This document shows positions 53,807-62,606 of a DNA stretch of 64,000 bases, piece after piece (position 1 is the stretch's first letter; each line of letters opens with the position of its first letter). A model generated the notes under the pieces. It saw only the letters and a list, made by a program, of their open reading frames with translations, made no database searches and had not been told where the DNA came from. This DNA is from Taibaiella sp. (GTDB lineage: Bacteria; Bacteroidota; Bacteroidia; Chitinophagales; Chitinophagaceae), in contig JAEUVV010000013.1 of the NCBI GenBank assembly GCA_016786705.1, positions 1 to 64,000 on the forward strand, written 5' to 3'. The position numbers were made by a program, and so were the translations under genes.

Positions 53807-55297
53807 ATGACTTTTATCTCCATCATCCGGTTTTTCGAATATTGTGGTATTGATGTTAGTGATACGGCATCAATCAATATTCCGCGCATAAAAAAACAGA
53901 TCACGGCCGAATTTACGCTGTCCCCTAAAGGCATCATAGAAATTGATGGTATTGTTTATAACAAGCAAGATGTATTCGATATCCTCGAAGCACCAGATTT
54001 CCTGCAGATCTTGTCTTTCCAACAGCTTATCAATGAGCACGAACCCTTACGTTTATTCTTAGAAAAAGGTATTGCTGATGACAGCCTGGCGGAACATGTG
54101 GAGCAGATAAAGCAAAATGAAGGATTTGTCCGTTATATTTCCAAATATTTTGCCCCCTTATTCAACCGGGAAATGAAGCGCAGGCTCAGCCAGCCTGATT
54201 TTGAAAGCGCGGCCAACTGGATTCCCAACTGCCAGCTACTGCTTACTACGGATGGGGAGCAGGCCTTTCAATCTACCACCACCTTCCTGGCAGAAAACCT
54301 GAAGCTGTTCAAAAACCTGAACAAGACTACTTTCCTCAGCCGTAAAGCCGAAGTAAGCCCCTGGACCGGCAACTGGGCCAGGTTTATGAACTGGCTGCCG
54401 GATATGCTTTTCGCGCCAAAAGAGGAGCTGGCCATTCAACTGATCAATTTCTGCGTAGAGATCCAGAATACCGATGTAGCTTATTGTTACCTGATCAGCC
54501 AGCAAATGGTTTACCTCGACTACCTCGATGCCGCCAATACCCAATTGATCCGGGACAACCATGTGATCTATGAATCCAAAGCGGCAAGCACCAATGTAGT
54601 GCCACCTCATGTAGCAAAGAAACACCGTAAAGCAGACAACAAGACCCTCAACTATATCTGGATTGCTATACTGGCATTTTTTATTATCACCAGGCTCATC
54701 GGCAGCTGTGATAAAACGAAAAGCGGGAAAGCGGATTTTAAAGACTACAACCTGGATGTAAAAACGGTCATCGCTTTAAATTCAATTGAAAGGTCAAGAA
54801 CGGCAACGCCCATAAAGCTTAGCAACAGCACGCAAAAAAATAATAAAACGCCGGAGGGATACCTGGTGGCCTACCTGTCATTCCTGAATCACCCAAACGA
54901 CACAAATCAGCAATACACCCTGCGTATCAATAATAAAACGGGCATTAATCTTTCGATACAAACACCATTTGAGGATGACCTATTCCTGTTCGACCTGGAT
55001 AAAGACAGTACGGTAACGATCTCGAAAGGGGCGCTGAGCAATATAGACCTCCTCGTGATGCCAATAGACAGTACTAAGGATAACATAGACCGATTCGACA
55101 TTAAAAACAACTTTTACCTGGCGCCGAAAGGGCTTACTACCTTCAAAAATACTTTTGACGATACCAGCTTACTGCACCTGTTGCCCCCTAACCCGGTTAA
55201 TGTGCTGGATTGTACTATAGAGCTCATTAATAATCAGCTCGTGATTTCAGGCAATGATTTCAAGGTAGTACAATCAGTTACTTCCGGTAGCAAGTGA
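53807..55297 (+). CDS. Single-pass membrane protein of the Hsp70 cassette
   Basis: 496 residues. Residues 1-275 are cytoplasmic, with no signal peptide; the hydrophobic helix at 282-299 (YIWIAILAFFIITRLIGS) is followed by Cys301 and a periplasmic part of about 195 residues rich in beta character (VAYLSFLNHPNDTN, LRINNKTGINLSIQTP, IDLLVMPIDSTKD). No known family. The gene starts 9 nt after the Hsp70 stop. It may link the cytosolic Hsp70 to the envelope; this is inference. The periplasmic Asn-rich loops (NNKTPEG, NNQLV) could bind a partner. Confidence 0.75.
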   Translation: MTFISIIRFFEYCGIDVSDTASINIPRIKKQITAEFTLSPKGIIEIDGIVYNKQDVFDILEAPDFLQILSFQQLINEHEPLRLFLEKGIADDSLAEHVEQIKQNEGFVRYISKYFAPLFNREMKRRLSQPDFESAANWIPNCQLLLTTDGEQAFQSTTTFLAENLKLFKNLNKTTFLSRKAEVSPWTGNWARFMNWLPDMLFAPKEELAIQLINFCVEIQNTDVAYCYLISQQMVYLDYLDAANTQLIRDNHVIYESKAASTNVVPPHVAKKHRKADNKTLNYIWIAILAFFIITRLIGSCDKTKSGKADFKDYNLDVKTVIALNSIERSRTATPIKLSNSTQKNNKTPEGYLVAYLSFLNHPNDTNQQYTLRINNKTGINLSIQTPFEDDLFLFDLDKDSTVTISKGALSNIDLLVMPIDSTKDNIDRFDIKNNFYLAPKGLTTFKNTFDDTSLLHLLPPNPVNVLDCTIELINNQLVISGNDFKVVQSVTSGSK

Positions 55298-55325
55298 GCG
55301 GGGACCGTCCGGTAAAAACGCTGAG

Positions 55326-55631
55326 CTACATGAAACCAAGCTCCAGGCGGGCTTCCTCACTCATCATATCTTTCGTCCAGGGCGGATCAAAGGTAAGCTG
55401 CACATGCGCGTCACTGACACCCTCTATAGCCGCTACTTTTTGTTGTACTTCAAAAACAATATCACCGGCTACCGGGCAGGCCGGCGCCGTAAGCGTCATG
55501 ATGATATCCACCGCGTTATTGTCCAGGATCTGGATATCGTAAACCAGCCCGAGTTCAAAAATATTTACCGGCAATTCAGGATCATATACTGTATGCAATA
55601 CCTCTATTACCCGGTCTCTTAAATTTTCCAT
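55326..55631 (-). CDS. MIP18/DUF59-type iron-sulfur assembly protein (SufT-like)
   Basis: 101 residues. DUF59 signature: VYDPELPVNIFELGLVYDIQI at 15-35, LTAPACPVAGDIVFEVQQKV with Cys52, then VQLTFDPPWTKDMMSEEARLELG. These proteins (SufT, PaaD, MIP18) help load Fe-S clusters. Its start overlaps the sufE stop by one base (TAATG), so it is translationally coupled to sufE and probably works with it. Confidence 0.9.
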   Translation of the reverse strand: MENLRDRVIEVLHTVYDPELPVNIFELGLVYDIQILDNNAVDIIMTLTAPACPVAGDIVFEVQQKVAAIEGVSDAHVQLTFDPPWTKDMMSEEARLELGFM

Positions 55632-56050
55632 TATGCTTGTGTTGAAAGGGCCAAAGCATATAACTTCATTTGCTTCAGCATCGACAATAATCCATTGGCA
55701 CGTGTAGGGGACAAATGGCTTTTCAATCCGATCTTATCAATAAAATAAATATCAGTCGCGGCTATTTCCCTGGGAGTATGGCCGCTTAACACATCAATCA
55801 TCAGTGCCACCAGGCCTTTGGTAATGATCGCATCACTATCCGCAGTAAAATGCACCAATCCATCTTTAAAATCAGCATGCAACCATACCCTGGACTGGCA
55901 GCCTTTGATCAGGAGATCATCCGTTTTGTACTGCTCGTCGATCAGGGGCAGGTCTTTACCCAAAGCGATCAGGTGTTCATATTTATCCATCCACTCCTCA
56001 TACATATTAAACTCCGCAATGATCTCTTCCTGCTTTTCATTAATTGTCAT
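55631..56050 (-). CDS. sufE: SufE, sulfur acceptor for Fe-S assembly
   Basis: 139 residues, correct size. Catalytic Cys51 (LLIKGCQSRVW), which accepts persulfide from SufS. LPLIDEQYKTDDLL upstream and LSGHTPREIAATDIYFIDKIGLKSHLSPTRANGLLSML downstream match SufE. The sufE-sufT pair under one promoter (TAATTTTG, minus strand) is found in Bacteroidota; the core sufBCDS genes are elsewhere. Confidence 0.94.
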   Translation of the reverse strand: MTINEKQEEIIAEFNMYEEWMDKYEHLIALGKDLPLIDEQYKTDDLLIKGCQSRVWLHADFKDGLVHFTADSDAIITKGLVALMIDVLSGHTPREIAATDIYFIDKIGLKSHLSPTRANGLLSMLKQMKLYALALSTQA

Positions 56051-56069
56051 TTCACTAAACTTTTGCCTG

Positions 56070-56077
56070 CAAAATTA
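56070..56077 (-). promoter_or_regulatory. -7 element of sufE-sufT
   Basis: Minus strand TAATTTTG, fitting TAnnTTTG, 19 nt before the sufE ATG. Confidence 0.5.
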
Positions 56078-56131
56078 GTCCAAAATCCGCACAAGCACAG
56101 TGATAATTAAAACCTAAAACTGAATAATCAA

Positions 56132-56139
56132 TATCTTTG
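56132..56139 (+). promoter_or_regulatory. -7 element of the NamZ-like gene
   Basis: TATCTTTG fits TAnnTTTG, 29 nt before the ATG at 56169. Confidence 0.5.
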
Positions 56140-56168
56140 AGGAAATCTCCGAATATTAATCTTTAACT

Positions 56169-57404
56169 ATGAACGTATTTTCATCCATATCCATAGGGCT
56201 GCTTACCGCTATAAGCCTGATAGGCCATGCGCAGACGCCCCGCTATACTTATGAAAGGGATGCCGCTGCCACTGAAGTGCCAAAAGGCCGCAAACCTGCC
56301 CCTGAAGTGGTCGTAGGCGCTGCGCGTACTGAAGCCTACTTACCGCTGTTAAAAGGCAAACGGGTTGCGGTACTGATCAACCAGACCTCAGAAATAAATG
56401 GTAAATTATTACCGGACCTGCTCCTGGACAACAAAGTAAAGCTGGTTAAAATTTTCTCTCCGGAACATGGGTTCAGGGGTAATGCCGATGCCGGCGCCCA
56501 TGTTAAAAATGACAAAGACCCGCAAACCGGGCTTCCTGTCATATCGCTGTATGGCAACAATAAAAAACCTACTGCTGAGCAATTGAGTAATGTTGATGTG
56601 GTGATCTACGACCTTCAGGATGTGGGCGCAAGGTTTTATACCTATATATCTTCCCTGGAATACCTGATGGAAGCCTGTACAGAGCAGAAAAAGCAACTGA
56701 TCATCCTGGACCGGCCGAATCCTTTAGGCCATATCGTTGATGGCCCGGTGCTGAAAAAAGAAAACCGGTCCTTCGTTGGCATGCAGGCGGTCCCGGTAGT
56801 CTATGGCATGACCGCCGGAGAATATGCGCAAATGCTTAAGGGGGAAAAATGGATTAAAGCTGCCGGCCTGGACCTGAAAGTGATCCCTTGCGACAATTAC
56901 AACCACCAGACTTTATACCGGCTTCCGGTAGCGCCTTCCCCTAACCTTAAAAATATGGCCGCGATCTATCTTTATCCTTCATTGTGTTTCTTTGAAGGCA
57001 CAGTAGTCAGCCTGGGCCGCGGTACGGATAAGCCTTTCCAGCAATATGGTCACCCGCAATTAAAAGGGTTCACCTATAGTTTTACCCCGGCCAGCATTAC
57101 CGGGGCGACTAACCCGCCATTAAAAGATAAAAAATGCTATGGAGAACTAGTCGCTTCGGATGCGAATACCGCTTACCGTATGACCGAAAACAAATTACAA
57201 TTAAAATGGCTCATCAAGGCCTACCAGGCTTTCCCGGACAAAAATGCCTTTTTCAACAATTTCTTTATAAAACTGGCGGGAACAAATACCCTGCAGGAAC
57301 AAATCAAAAAAGGAATGAGTGAAGAGCAGATCCGTGCCAGCTGGCAGCCCGAGCTGGAGCAGTTCAAAGCCATACGTTCAAAATATTTACTATATGAAGA
57401 ATAA
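56169..57404 (+). CDS. NamZ-type exo-beta-N-acetylmuramidase (DUF1343)
   Basis: 411 residues, signal peptide MNVFSSISIGLLTAISLIGHAQ. DUF1343 motifs: VLINQTSEI near 69, FSPEHGFRGNADAG near 101, DLQDVGARFYTYI near 146, DRPNPLG near 178, PVVYGMTAGEYAQML near 203 and SLGRGTDKPFQQYG near 277. The family was defined by NamZ of Tannerella forsythia, which releases MurNAc from peptidoglycan fragments. Exported, so it would recycle its own or prey murein. No mur-recycling partner is adjacent. Confidence 0.88.
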   Translation: MNVFSSISIGLLTAISLIGHAQTPRYTYERDAAATEVPKGRKPAPEVVVGAARTEAYLPLLKGKRVAVLINQTSEINGKLLPDLLLDNKVKLVKIFSPEHGFRGNADAGAHVKNDKDPQTGLPVISLYGNNKKPTAEQLSNVDVVIYDLQDVGARFYTYISSLEYLMEACTEQKKQLIILDRPNPLGHIVDGPVLKKENRSFVGMQAVPVVYGMTAGEYAQMLKGEKWIKAAGLDLKVIPCDNYNHQTLYRLPVAPSPNLKNMAAIYLYPSLCFFEGTVVSLGRGTDKPFQQYGHPQLKGFTYSFTPASITGATNPPLKDKKCYGELVASDANTAYRMTENKLQLKWLIKAYQAFPDKNAFFNNFFIKLAGTNTLQEQIKKGMSEEQIRASWQPELEQFKAIRSKYLLYEE

Positions 57405-57429
57405 ATAAATAGTTCTTCAAACTATAGAT

Positions 57430-57475
57430 AAAGCACTCTTCTTACCCTTTAACCGGTAAAAATGGGTGCTTTTTT
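57430..57475 (+). terminator. Terminator after the NamZ-like gene
   Basis: Short stem AAAGCAC/GTGCTTT (57430-57436 and 57466-57472) enclosing an inner TACC-GGTA pairing, followed by a T run. Confidence 0.5.
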
Positions 57476-57580
57476 AGTAACAGGCTAACTCATTCCCGGC
57501 ACAATTTTCAGCTTAAAACTCCTTTTAAACTAAAGCGGGCCGCTTTCATGCCGGCAATCCCTTAAATCGGCTTATTTGCT

Positions 57581-57588
57581 TACCTTTG
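57581..57588 (+). promoter_or_regulatory. -7 element of argS
   Basis: TACCTTTG (followed by CACC), fitting TAnnTTTG, 19 nt before the ATG at 57608. Confidence 0.55.
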
Positions 57589-57607
57589 CACCTTAAATTC
57601 AGCAGAT

Positions 57608-59392
57608 ATGAAATCGATTGCAGCACAGCTCAAGACAGATGCAGCAGCAGCCTTTAACGCATTGTATCCCGATGCCCAGGTTAAAGAGCAGGATATTTTG
57701 GTAAATGAAACAAAACCTGAATTCAAAGGAGATTATACCATCGTGTTGTTTCCTTTCGTAAAAGCCCTCCGCTTAAACCCTGCGGCTTTAGGCGATGCAA
57801 TCGGTAATTACCTGGTACAAAACAATGATCGCTATACCCATCACGAAACCGTAGCCGGTTTTTTAAATATCGCTATCAATGATACTTACTGGTCCCAATA
57901 TTTAAACCAGTTCAACCTTGATCTTGCGGTAAAAAGCGGGGAGCATACTCCTAAAAAAATCATGGTGGAGTACTCTTCCCCCAATACCAATAAGCCTTTG
58001 CACCTGGGCCATTTAAGAAATAATTTCTTAGGAGTGGCAATCGCCAATATACTGGCAGAAACCGGTAATGAAGTGAGCAAAACCTGCGTGGTGAATGACC
58101 GCGGCGTACATATCTGCAAGAGTATGATCGCCTGGCAAATGTTTGGCAATGGCGCTACACCCGAAAGTACCAGTACCAAAGGCGATCATTTTGTAGGTGA
58201 ATATTATGTAAAGTTTAATGATGCCTATAAAGCAGAAGTAGCAGAACTGGTGGCCAATGGCATGGAAGCCGCAAAGGCGGAACAGGAAGCCCCTATTATG
58301 AAAGCCACCCAACAAATGCTGGTAGACTGGGAAGCCGGAAAACCGGAAGTAATGGCACTCTGGAATACTATGAACAGTTGGGTATATTCCGGTTTTGACA
58401 TCACTTACAAAGCGATCGGCAGCTCTTTTGATAAAACTTATTATGAAAGCAATACTTACCTCCTGGGCAAAGACCTGGTAGAAGCAGGTTTAGCAAAAGG
58501 CGTTTTCTACCAGAAAGAGGATGGAAGTGTATGGATCGACCTGACCGAAGACGGACTGGATGAAAAGCTGGTAAGAAGGAAAGACGGCACCTCGGTATAC
58601 ATTACCCAAGACATAGGCCTGGCCGCGGAAAAACAAAAAGAGTTTAACCTTGATGAAAGCATCTATGTGGTGGGCGATGAGCAGAATTATCACTTCAAGG
58701 TACTGAAACTGATCTGCCAGAAACTGGGCGTACCGGGCGCGGATGGTATTTTCCACCTGAGCTATGGTATGGTAGAGCTCCCGAGCGGTAAAATGAAAAG
58801 CCGGGAAGGTACCGTAGTGGATGCTGATGACCTGGTAGCTGAAATGGTACGCCTCGCAGGCGAGCAAACAGAGGCTGCCGGGAAAACTGAAGGTTTCTCT
58901 GAAGCTGAGCTACAGCAACTATATGAAACAATCGGCGTGGGCGCATTGAAGTTCTACCTGCTCCGTGTCGACCCTAAAAAGAAAATGATCTTTGACCCTA
59001 AAGAGTCTATAGACCTGCATGGCTTTACGGCAACCTTTATCCAATATGCACATGCGCGGATTTGTTCTTTATTGACCAAAACCGGGTATGTTAATAACGA
59101 GATCGTTATTGACACCAAAGACCTGCTGGAACCTGAAAAACAACTGTTAATCATCCAGGAGCAATACCCGGGCACACTGGCACAGGCAGCATTGGAATAC
59201 AACCCTTCAGCCTTGTGCAACTATACGTTCAAACTGGCCCAGCAATTCAACACCTTCTTTGAGCAATGTAGCATTGCTAAAGCGGAGAGCCCGGAGAAAA
59301 AACTACTCAGACAAGTTTTGGCGGACCATACCGCGAAAATAATCCGGCATTCTATGAACTTACTTGGTATCAAAGTACCTAATAAAATGTAG
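57608..59392 (+). CDS. argS: Arginyl-tRNA synthetase
   Basis: 594 residues, normal length. Class I synthetase: HIGH box in SSPNTNKPLHLGHLRNN near 122-138, KMSK-like SGKMKSREGT near 397, and an N-terminal tRNA-recognition domain (1-110). The C-terminal helix-rich anticodon domain ends AKIIRHSMNLLGIKVPNKM. It charges tRNA-Arg. Single gene with its own promoter and terminator. Confidence 0.97.
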   Translation: MKSIAAQLKTDAAAAFNALYPDAQVKEQDILVNETKPEFKGDYTIVLFPFVKALRLNPAALGDAIGNYLVQNNDRYTHHETVAGFLNIAINDTYWSQYLNQFNLDLAVKSGEHTPKKIMVEYSSPNTNKPLHLGHLRNNFLGVAIANILAETGNEVSKTCVVNDRGVHICKSMIAWQMFGNGATPESTSTKGDHFVGEYYVKFNDAYKAEVAELVANGMEAAKAEQEAPIMKATQQMLVDWEAGKPEVMALWNTMNSWVYSGFDITYKAIGSSFDKTYYESNTYLLGKDLVEAGLAKGVFYQKEDGSVWIDLTEDGLDEKLVRRKDGTSVYITQDIGLAAEKQKEFNLDESIYVVGDEQNYHFKVLKLICQKLGVPGADGIFHLSYGMVELPSGKMKSREGTVVDADDLVAEMVRLAGEQTEAAGKTEGFSEAELQQLYETIGVGALKFYLLRVDPKKKMIFDPKESIDLHGFTATFIQYAHARICSLLTKTGYVNNEIVIDTKDLLEPEKQLLIIQEQYPGTLAQAALEYNPSALCNYTFKLAQQFNTFFEQCSIAKAESPEKKLLRQVLADHTAKIIRHSMNLLGIKVPNKM

Positions 59393-59414
59393 TTTTATGT
59401 AAACCTGAAGTGTC

Positions 59415-59465
59415 CCCCTTTCTGTCCCATGGAGCTTGCCGAAATGTAACAGGAAGGGGCTTTTT
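59415..59465 (+). terminator. Terminator of argS
   Basis: Stem CCCCTTTCTGT with ACAGGAAGGGG (59415-59425 and 59449-59459), one G-T pair, then C and five T. Confidence 0.65.
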
Positions 59466-59543
59466 GATTATGACTGTTTTGAAGTAACGTAACAGCCACT
59501 TTAAATAGTGAATGGTTATTTTCTGCGACAGAATTTTTGATTA

Positions 59544-60620
59544 TTACTCAACCAACTCGTACTTCCCTTCCTCATCCAGGCGACGGAACAGCAGCGTATC
59601 CTGCACATTTACCACTTCCCCATTCAATAACCTTTGCATATAATTGGTAACCGGTTCCGCCATTGGCACACGATAAGGTAAGTTGAGAAAATAATTATGA
59701 CCGTTGCCGGCCAATCCGTTAAAATTGAGGCAAATTATATTCGGCAATACTTTATCACCCGGACGCACTCCTATTTTCCGGTTACCGCTCACCAATTGTG
59801 CTCCTTTCAGGGTGCGGTCTTCCGGATTGTAATGGACCAGGATATGCCGGGCAAAATTTGCTTTTCCCAGCCACTCGGCATAACCCTTTGCCGGCACACA
59901 GGCCGCGTTCAAAACCAGGTTATCTACCCAGGCACTGTTATTAAAACCAGAAAAAAGATCATTTTGTAACATATGCTTCAGGGCCAGGTTACCCATGCTA
60001 TGATAAAACAGGTTAATCTTCGAAAAATGGTGCTCTTTTAGCTGCCATTGATGTAAGCTATCCAGGACAGGCGCAAAATCCGCGCCGGCCTTATTGGCTT
60101 CCTGTACTACAAAGCGCCAGTTGCCTAACCTCTTTTTACTAATGTTAATGCTGGGATAATCCAGGTATAAAACATTTACCCGGTACTGCGCCCGCATAGC
60201 GAAAGCACGAAACAAGCCGGAAATAAAATTCTTGCCATAGCCCTCGGTATAGACCACCAGGCTTTTCCCATGCTCAAGCCTGTTCAGGATTTCAGGTAAA
60301 CTGTTACAAGGCTTTACATACCACTTACCTTGCTTTATAAATGCCAGGAAATAATTTAACTGACCAGATTTTGTAGATTCCTCTTTCGCAAATTTCAGTT
60401 CCTTATAATCAAACTCGCGGTTACTGGCAAGTGCGACTAAGGTATCCGCATCTTCCGCAATGGCCGCATCCTGGTCCAGGATCTGGATAGATCGCCAAAA
60501 AGAATCACTGTTGAAATAACCTGCGAAACGCCCCTGGCTATAAGCCGGCCCATGCAAGCCTGATATAAATAGTAACAGGACAACGATTTCCTTTATCGCA
60601 TTAAACCTTGGCTTTTTCAT
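59544..60620 (-). CDS. Secreted alpha/beta hydrolase (DUF900-like)
   Basis: 358 residues with signal peptide (ends AYSQ). LVVYTEGYGKNFISGLFRAFAMRAQYRVNVLYLDYPS near 125-160 and the nucleophile elbow FYHSMGNLALKHML (Ser in HSMGN) match hydrolases of the DUF900/YheA kind; an HNYFL region near 330 could hold the catalytic His. Substrate unknown. Its ATG shares a base with the stop of the DUF421 gene (TAATG). It ends the operon cbpA-cbpM-DUF421-hydrolase. Confidence 0.8.
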   Translation of the reverse strand: MKKPRFNAIKEIVVLLLFISGLHGPAYSQGRFAGYFNSDSFWRSIQILDQDAAIAEDADTLVALASNREFDYKELKFAKEESTKSGQLNYFLAFIKQGKWYVKPCNSLPEILNRLEHGKSLVVYTEGYGKNFISGLFRAFAMRAQYRVNVLYLDYPSINISKKRLGNWRFVVQEANKAGADFAPVLDSLHQWQLKEHHFSKINLFYHSMGNLALKHMLQNDLFSGFNNSAWVDNLVLNAACVPAKGYAEWLGKANFARHILVHYNPEDRTLKGAQLVSGNRKIGVRPGDKVLPNIICLNFNGLAGNGHNYFLNLPYRVPMAEPVTNYMQRLLNGEVVNVQDTLLFRRLDEEGKYELVE

Positions 60621-61141
60621 TAGTTTACATTCAGGTGTTTATGCTTTCTTTTCCGTTTATAGCTGGACTGTTTTAGCTGCTCCTCACCGCTGATGATTGA
60701 AATATTGCCGTCCATTTCCAGTATCGCCCATTTCACGTCTTTATACAGGTCGACCCCATGCTCCCGCATGGCCTCTTTCAATTCGTCATCCGTGATCTGT
60801 AAGCGGGATAAGGTCGCAAACTCTAATTTCCCATTATGAATAAGCACCTCCGGCTTTTGATTCACCAGGGTTCTGAAGCCCGGATACCGGAAAAGTAACC
60901 ATTTAAATAAAAGATTCAGCAGGAATAGCACACCGGCTGCACATAAACCACCCAGCAGGCTGGTATCGGGCCCCACCATCGCATTCTGTACCGCATTACT
61001 GATCAGCAGGATCAGTACAATATCTGATGTGGTGAGCTGTGATAATTCTTTTTTACCCGTGAGCCTTATGGCTACCAGGATAAAAATATAGACTGCTACC
61101 GAGCGCCCGACAATGGACATCAGTTCATAAAATTGTACCAT
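60620..61141 (-). CDS. DUF421 membrane protein (YetF-like)
   Basis: 173 residues. Three N-terminal membrane helices (about 10-28, 40-55, 62-82) with VRGSVAVYIFILVAIRLTGKKELSQLTTSDIVLILLISNAVQNAM-like pattern, then a cytoplasmic DUF421 domain (NQKPEVLIHNGKLEF, DDELKEAMREHGVDLYKDVKWAILEMDGNISII). This family is common but of unknown function. It is coupled by overlap to the hydrolase and 17 nt after the chaperone modulator gene. Confidence 0.88.
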   Translation of the reverse strand: MVQFYELMSIVGRSVAVYIFILVAIRLTGKKELSQLTTSDIVLILLISNAVQNAMVGPDTSLLGGLCAAGVLFLLNLLFKWLLFRYPGFRTLVNQKPEVLIHNGKLEFATLSRLQITDDELKEAMREHGVDLYKDVKWAILEMDGNISIISGEEQLKQSSYKRKRKHKHLNVN

Positions 61142-61158
61142 ATTACTCGTCCATACGT

Positions 61159-61467
61159 TTAATGTCCTGTAAACCCGATCTCAATGCCCCGGTCATTGTA
61201 GCCCGATTGCATTTTCCTGTTCTCTTCCTGCAATTGCCTTACTGTTTGCAACAGGCGCGCTATCACCTCGATGCCCGCAATATTGACCTCCAGGTCGTAG
61301 TGCAGGTTCACGTAGCGCTCAAGATCATTCAGGTCTTCAAAGTCCAGGTAAAGTTCATCCTGCTCTTCTATCACCGCGATCAGGCCTGATTCCACTAATG
61401 CGTCAAAAAAATGAATTTCTATGTTGTATAAGGCAACACATTCTTCCCGGCTTATTTTCTGTATCAT
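61159..61467 (-). CDS. cbpM: CbpM-type chaperone modulator (MerR-like helix-turn-helix)
   Basis: 102 residues. A short MerR-type fold: ISREECVALYNIEIHFFDALVESGLI, EDLNDLERYVNLHYDLEVNIAGIEVIARLL, then a helix (RQLQEENRKMQ). CbpM binds and inhibits the J domain of CbpA; here its start overlaps the cbpA stop by four bases (ATGA), in the usual order. Confidence 0.88.
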   Translation of the reverse strand: MIQKISREECVALYNIEIHFFDALVESGLIAVIEEQDELYLDFEDLNDLERYVNLHYDLEVNIAGIEVIARLLQTVRQLQEENRKMQSGYNDRGIEIGFTGH

Positions 61468-62381
61468 GACTGAAGATTTTTAAGCTGTTCAAACAATTCT
61501 TTTTCCCGGTCACTAAGTCGCGTAGGTAATTTTATTTTGAAGGTCAGGTACAGGTCGCCATGTTTACCCTCGCCTTTATATACAGGGAATCCTTTACCTT
61601 TAAGGCGGGTCGTGCTGTCGTTTTGGGTGAATGGTTTTACATTCAGCTTCACCTGGCCATCCAGGGTATCCACCATTACAGGCCCGCCAAGAAGGGCAGT
61701 ATACAGGTCTATTTCTTTGACCAACCGTAAATCATCTCCATCCCGTTCAAAAGGAGTATCATTCTGTATATTAAAAGTAATAAACAGGTCACCCGCCGGG
61801 CCGCCATTAAAACCCTGCTGACCATAGCCTTTCAATTTGATCTGCTGCCCGTCATAAGCCCCGGCCGGTATAGTGATCCGCACTTTTTTTCCATTGATTT
61901 CGAAGGTCTGCTGATGCGTTTGCTGCACCTGGGATAAGAACAGGTTAAGTGCCGCTTCTATATCCTGGCCTTTAAACTTTCCTGATGCGCTTCCTTTTCT
62001 GTAGCTCCCGCCCTGGTTACCAAAAATGGAAGAAAAGAAATCGGAATAATCGCCGCCACCGCCAAACGATTCATAAGTATACCCTTCAAAAGGATTACCT
62101 CCGGTACGACCACTGTTTTGCTGCTGTTGCTGCCGGGCCTTTTCATAAGCTTCTCCCTGTTGCCAGTGCTCACCGTACTTATCATACTTGGCCCGGTTTT
62201 CAGGATTACCCAAAACTTCGTTGGCTTCATTTACGGCTTTGAATTTCTGCTCCGCCTCTTTATCATTGGGATTGAGATCAGGGTGATATTTTCGGGCGAG
62301 TTTCCGGAAAGCTTTTTTGATCTCTTCCTGGCTTGCATCTTTGCTCACTCCCAATACCTGGTAATAATCTATAAATGCCAT
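61464..62381 (-). CDS. cbpA: DnaJ-family co-chaperone CbpA
   Basis: 305 residues. J domain at 5-70 with the HPD motif at 33-35 (KYHPDLNPND), a Gly/Phe-rich linker (about 95-130), and two C-terminal beta domains (VRITIPAGAYDGQQIKLKGYGQQG, HGDLYLTFKIKLPTR). No zinc-finger cysteines, hence CbpA and not DnaJ. It delivers clients to DnaK. First gene of a four-gene operon; it could in principle serve the atypical Hsp70 7-10 kb away. Confidence 0.94.
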   Translation of the reverse strand: MAFIDYYQVLGVSKDASQEEIKKAFRKLARKYHPDLNPNDKEAEQKFKAVNEANEVLGNPENRAKYDKYGEHWQQGEAYEKARQQQQQNSGRTGGNPFEGYTYESFGGGGDYSDFFSSIFGNQGGSYRKGSASGKFKGQDIEAALNLFLSQVQQTHQQTFEINGKKVRITIPAGAYDGQQIKLKGYGQQGFNGGPAGDLFITFNIQNDTPFERDGDDLRLVKEIDLYTALLGGPVMVDTLDGQVKLNVKPFTQNDSTTRLKGKGFPVYKGEGKHGDLYLTFKIKLPTRLSDREKELFEQLKNLQS

Positions 62382-62606
62382 AATTATTCAATTAATATTC
62401 CTGCTATCAGTAAAATTAACCGGGGCAATCGGATCTTTGATCTGCTTTATTGTATCCCTGCCAATTTATCCACTAAATTAATAATAAAAAACGAGCGACT
62501 ATGCGTTAATGAAACGTCAAGTTTTAAAATGACCGGCAGGGGATAGCACAACCAAAATACCAGCTTTCAGTTGTGCCTTATGGAACATTAATCTTTATCG
62601 CAGATA

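Noticed and set aside
62118..62546. 142-residue open frame extending into the gap before cbpA
   Set aside because: Mostly antisense to the J domain; the part outside has no coding signature or conserved motif.
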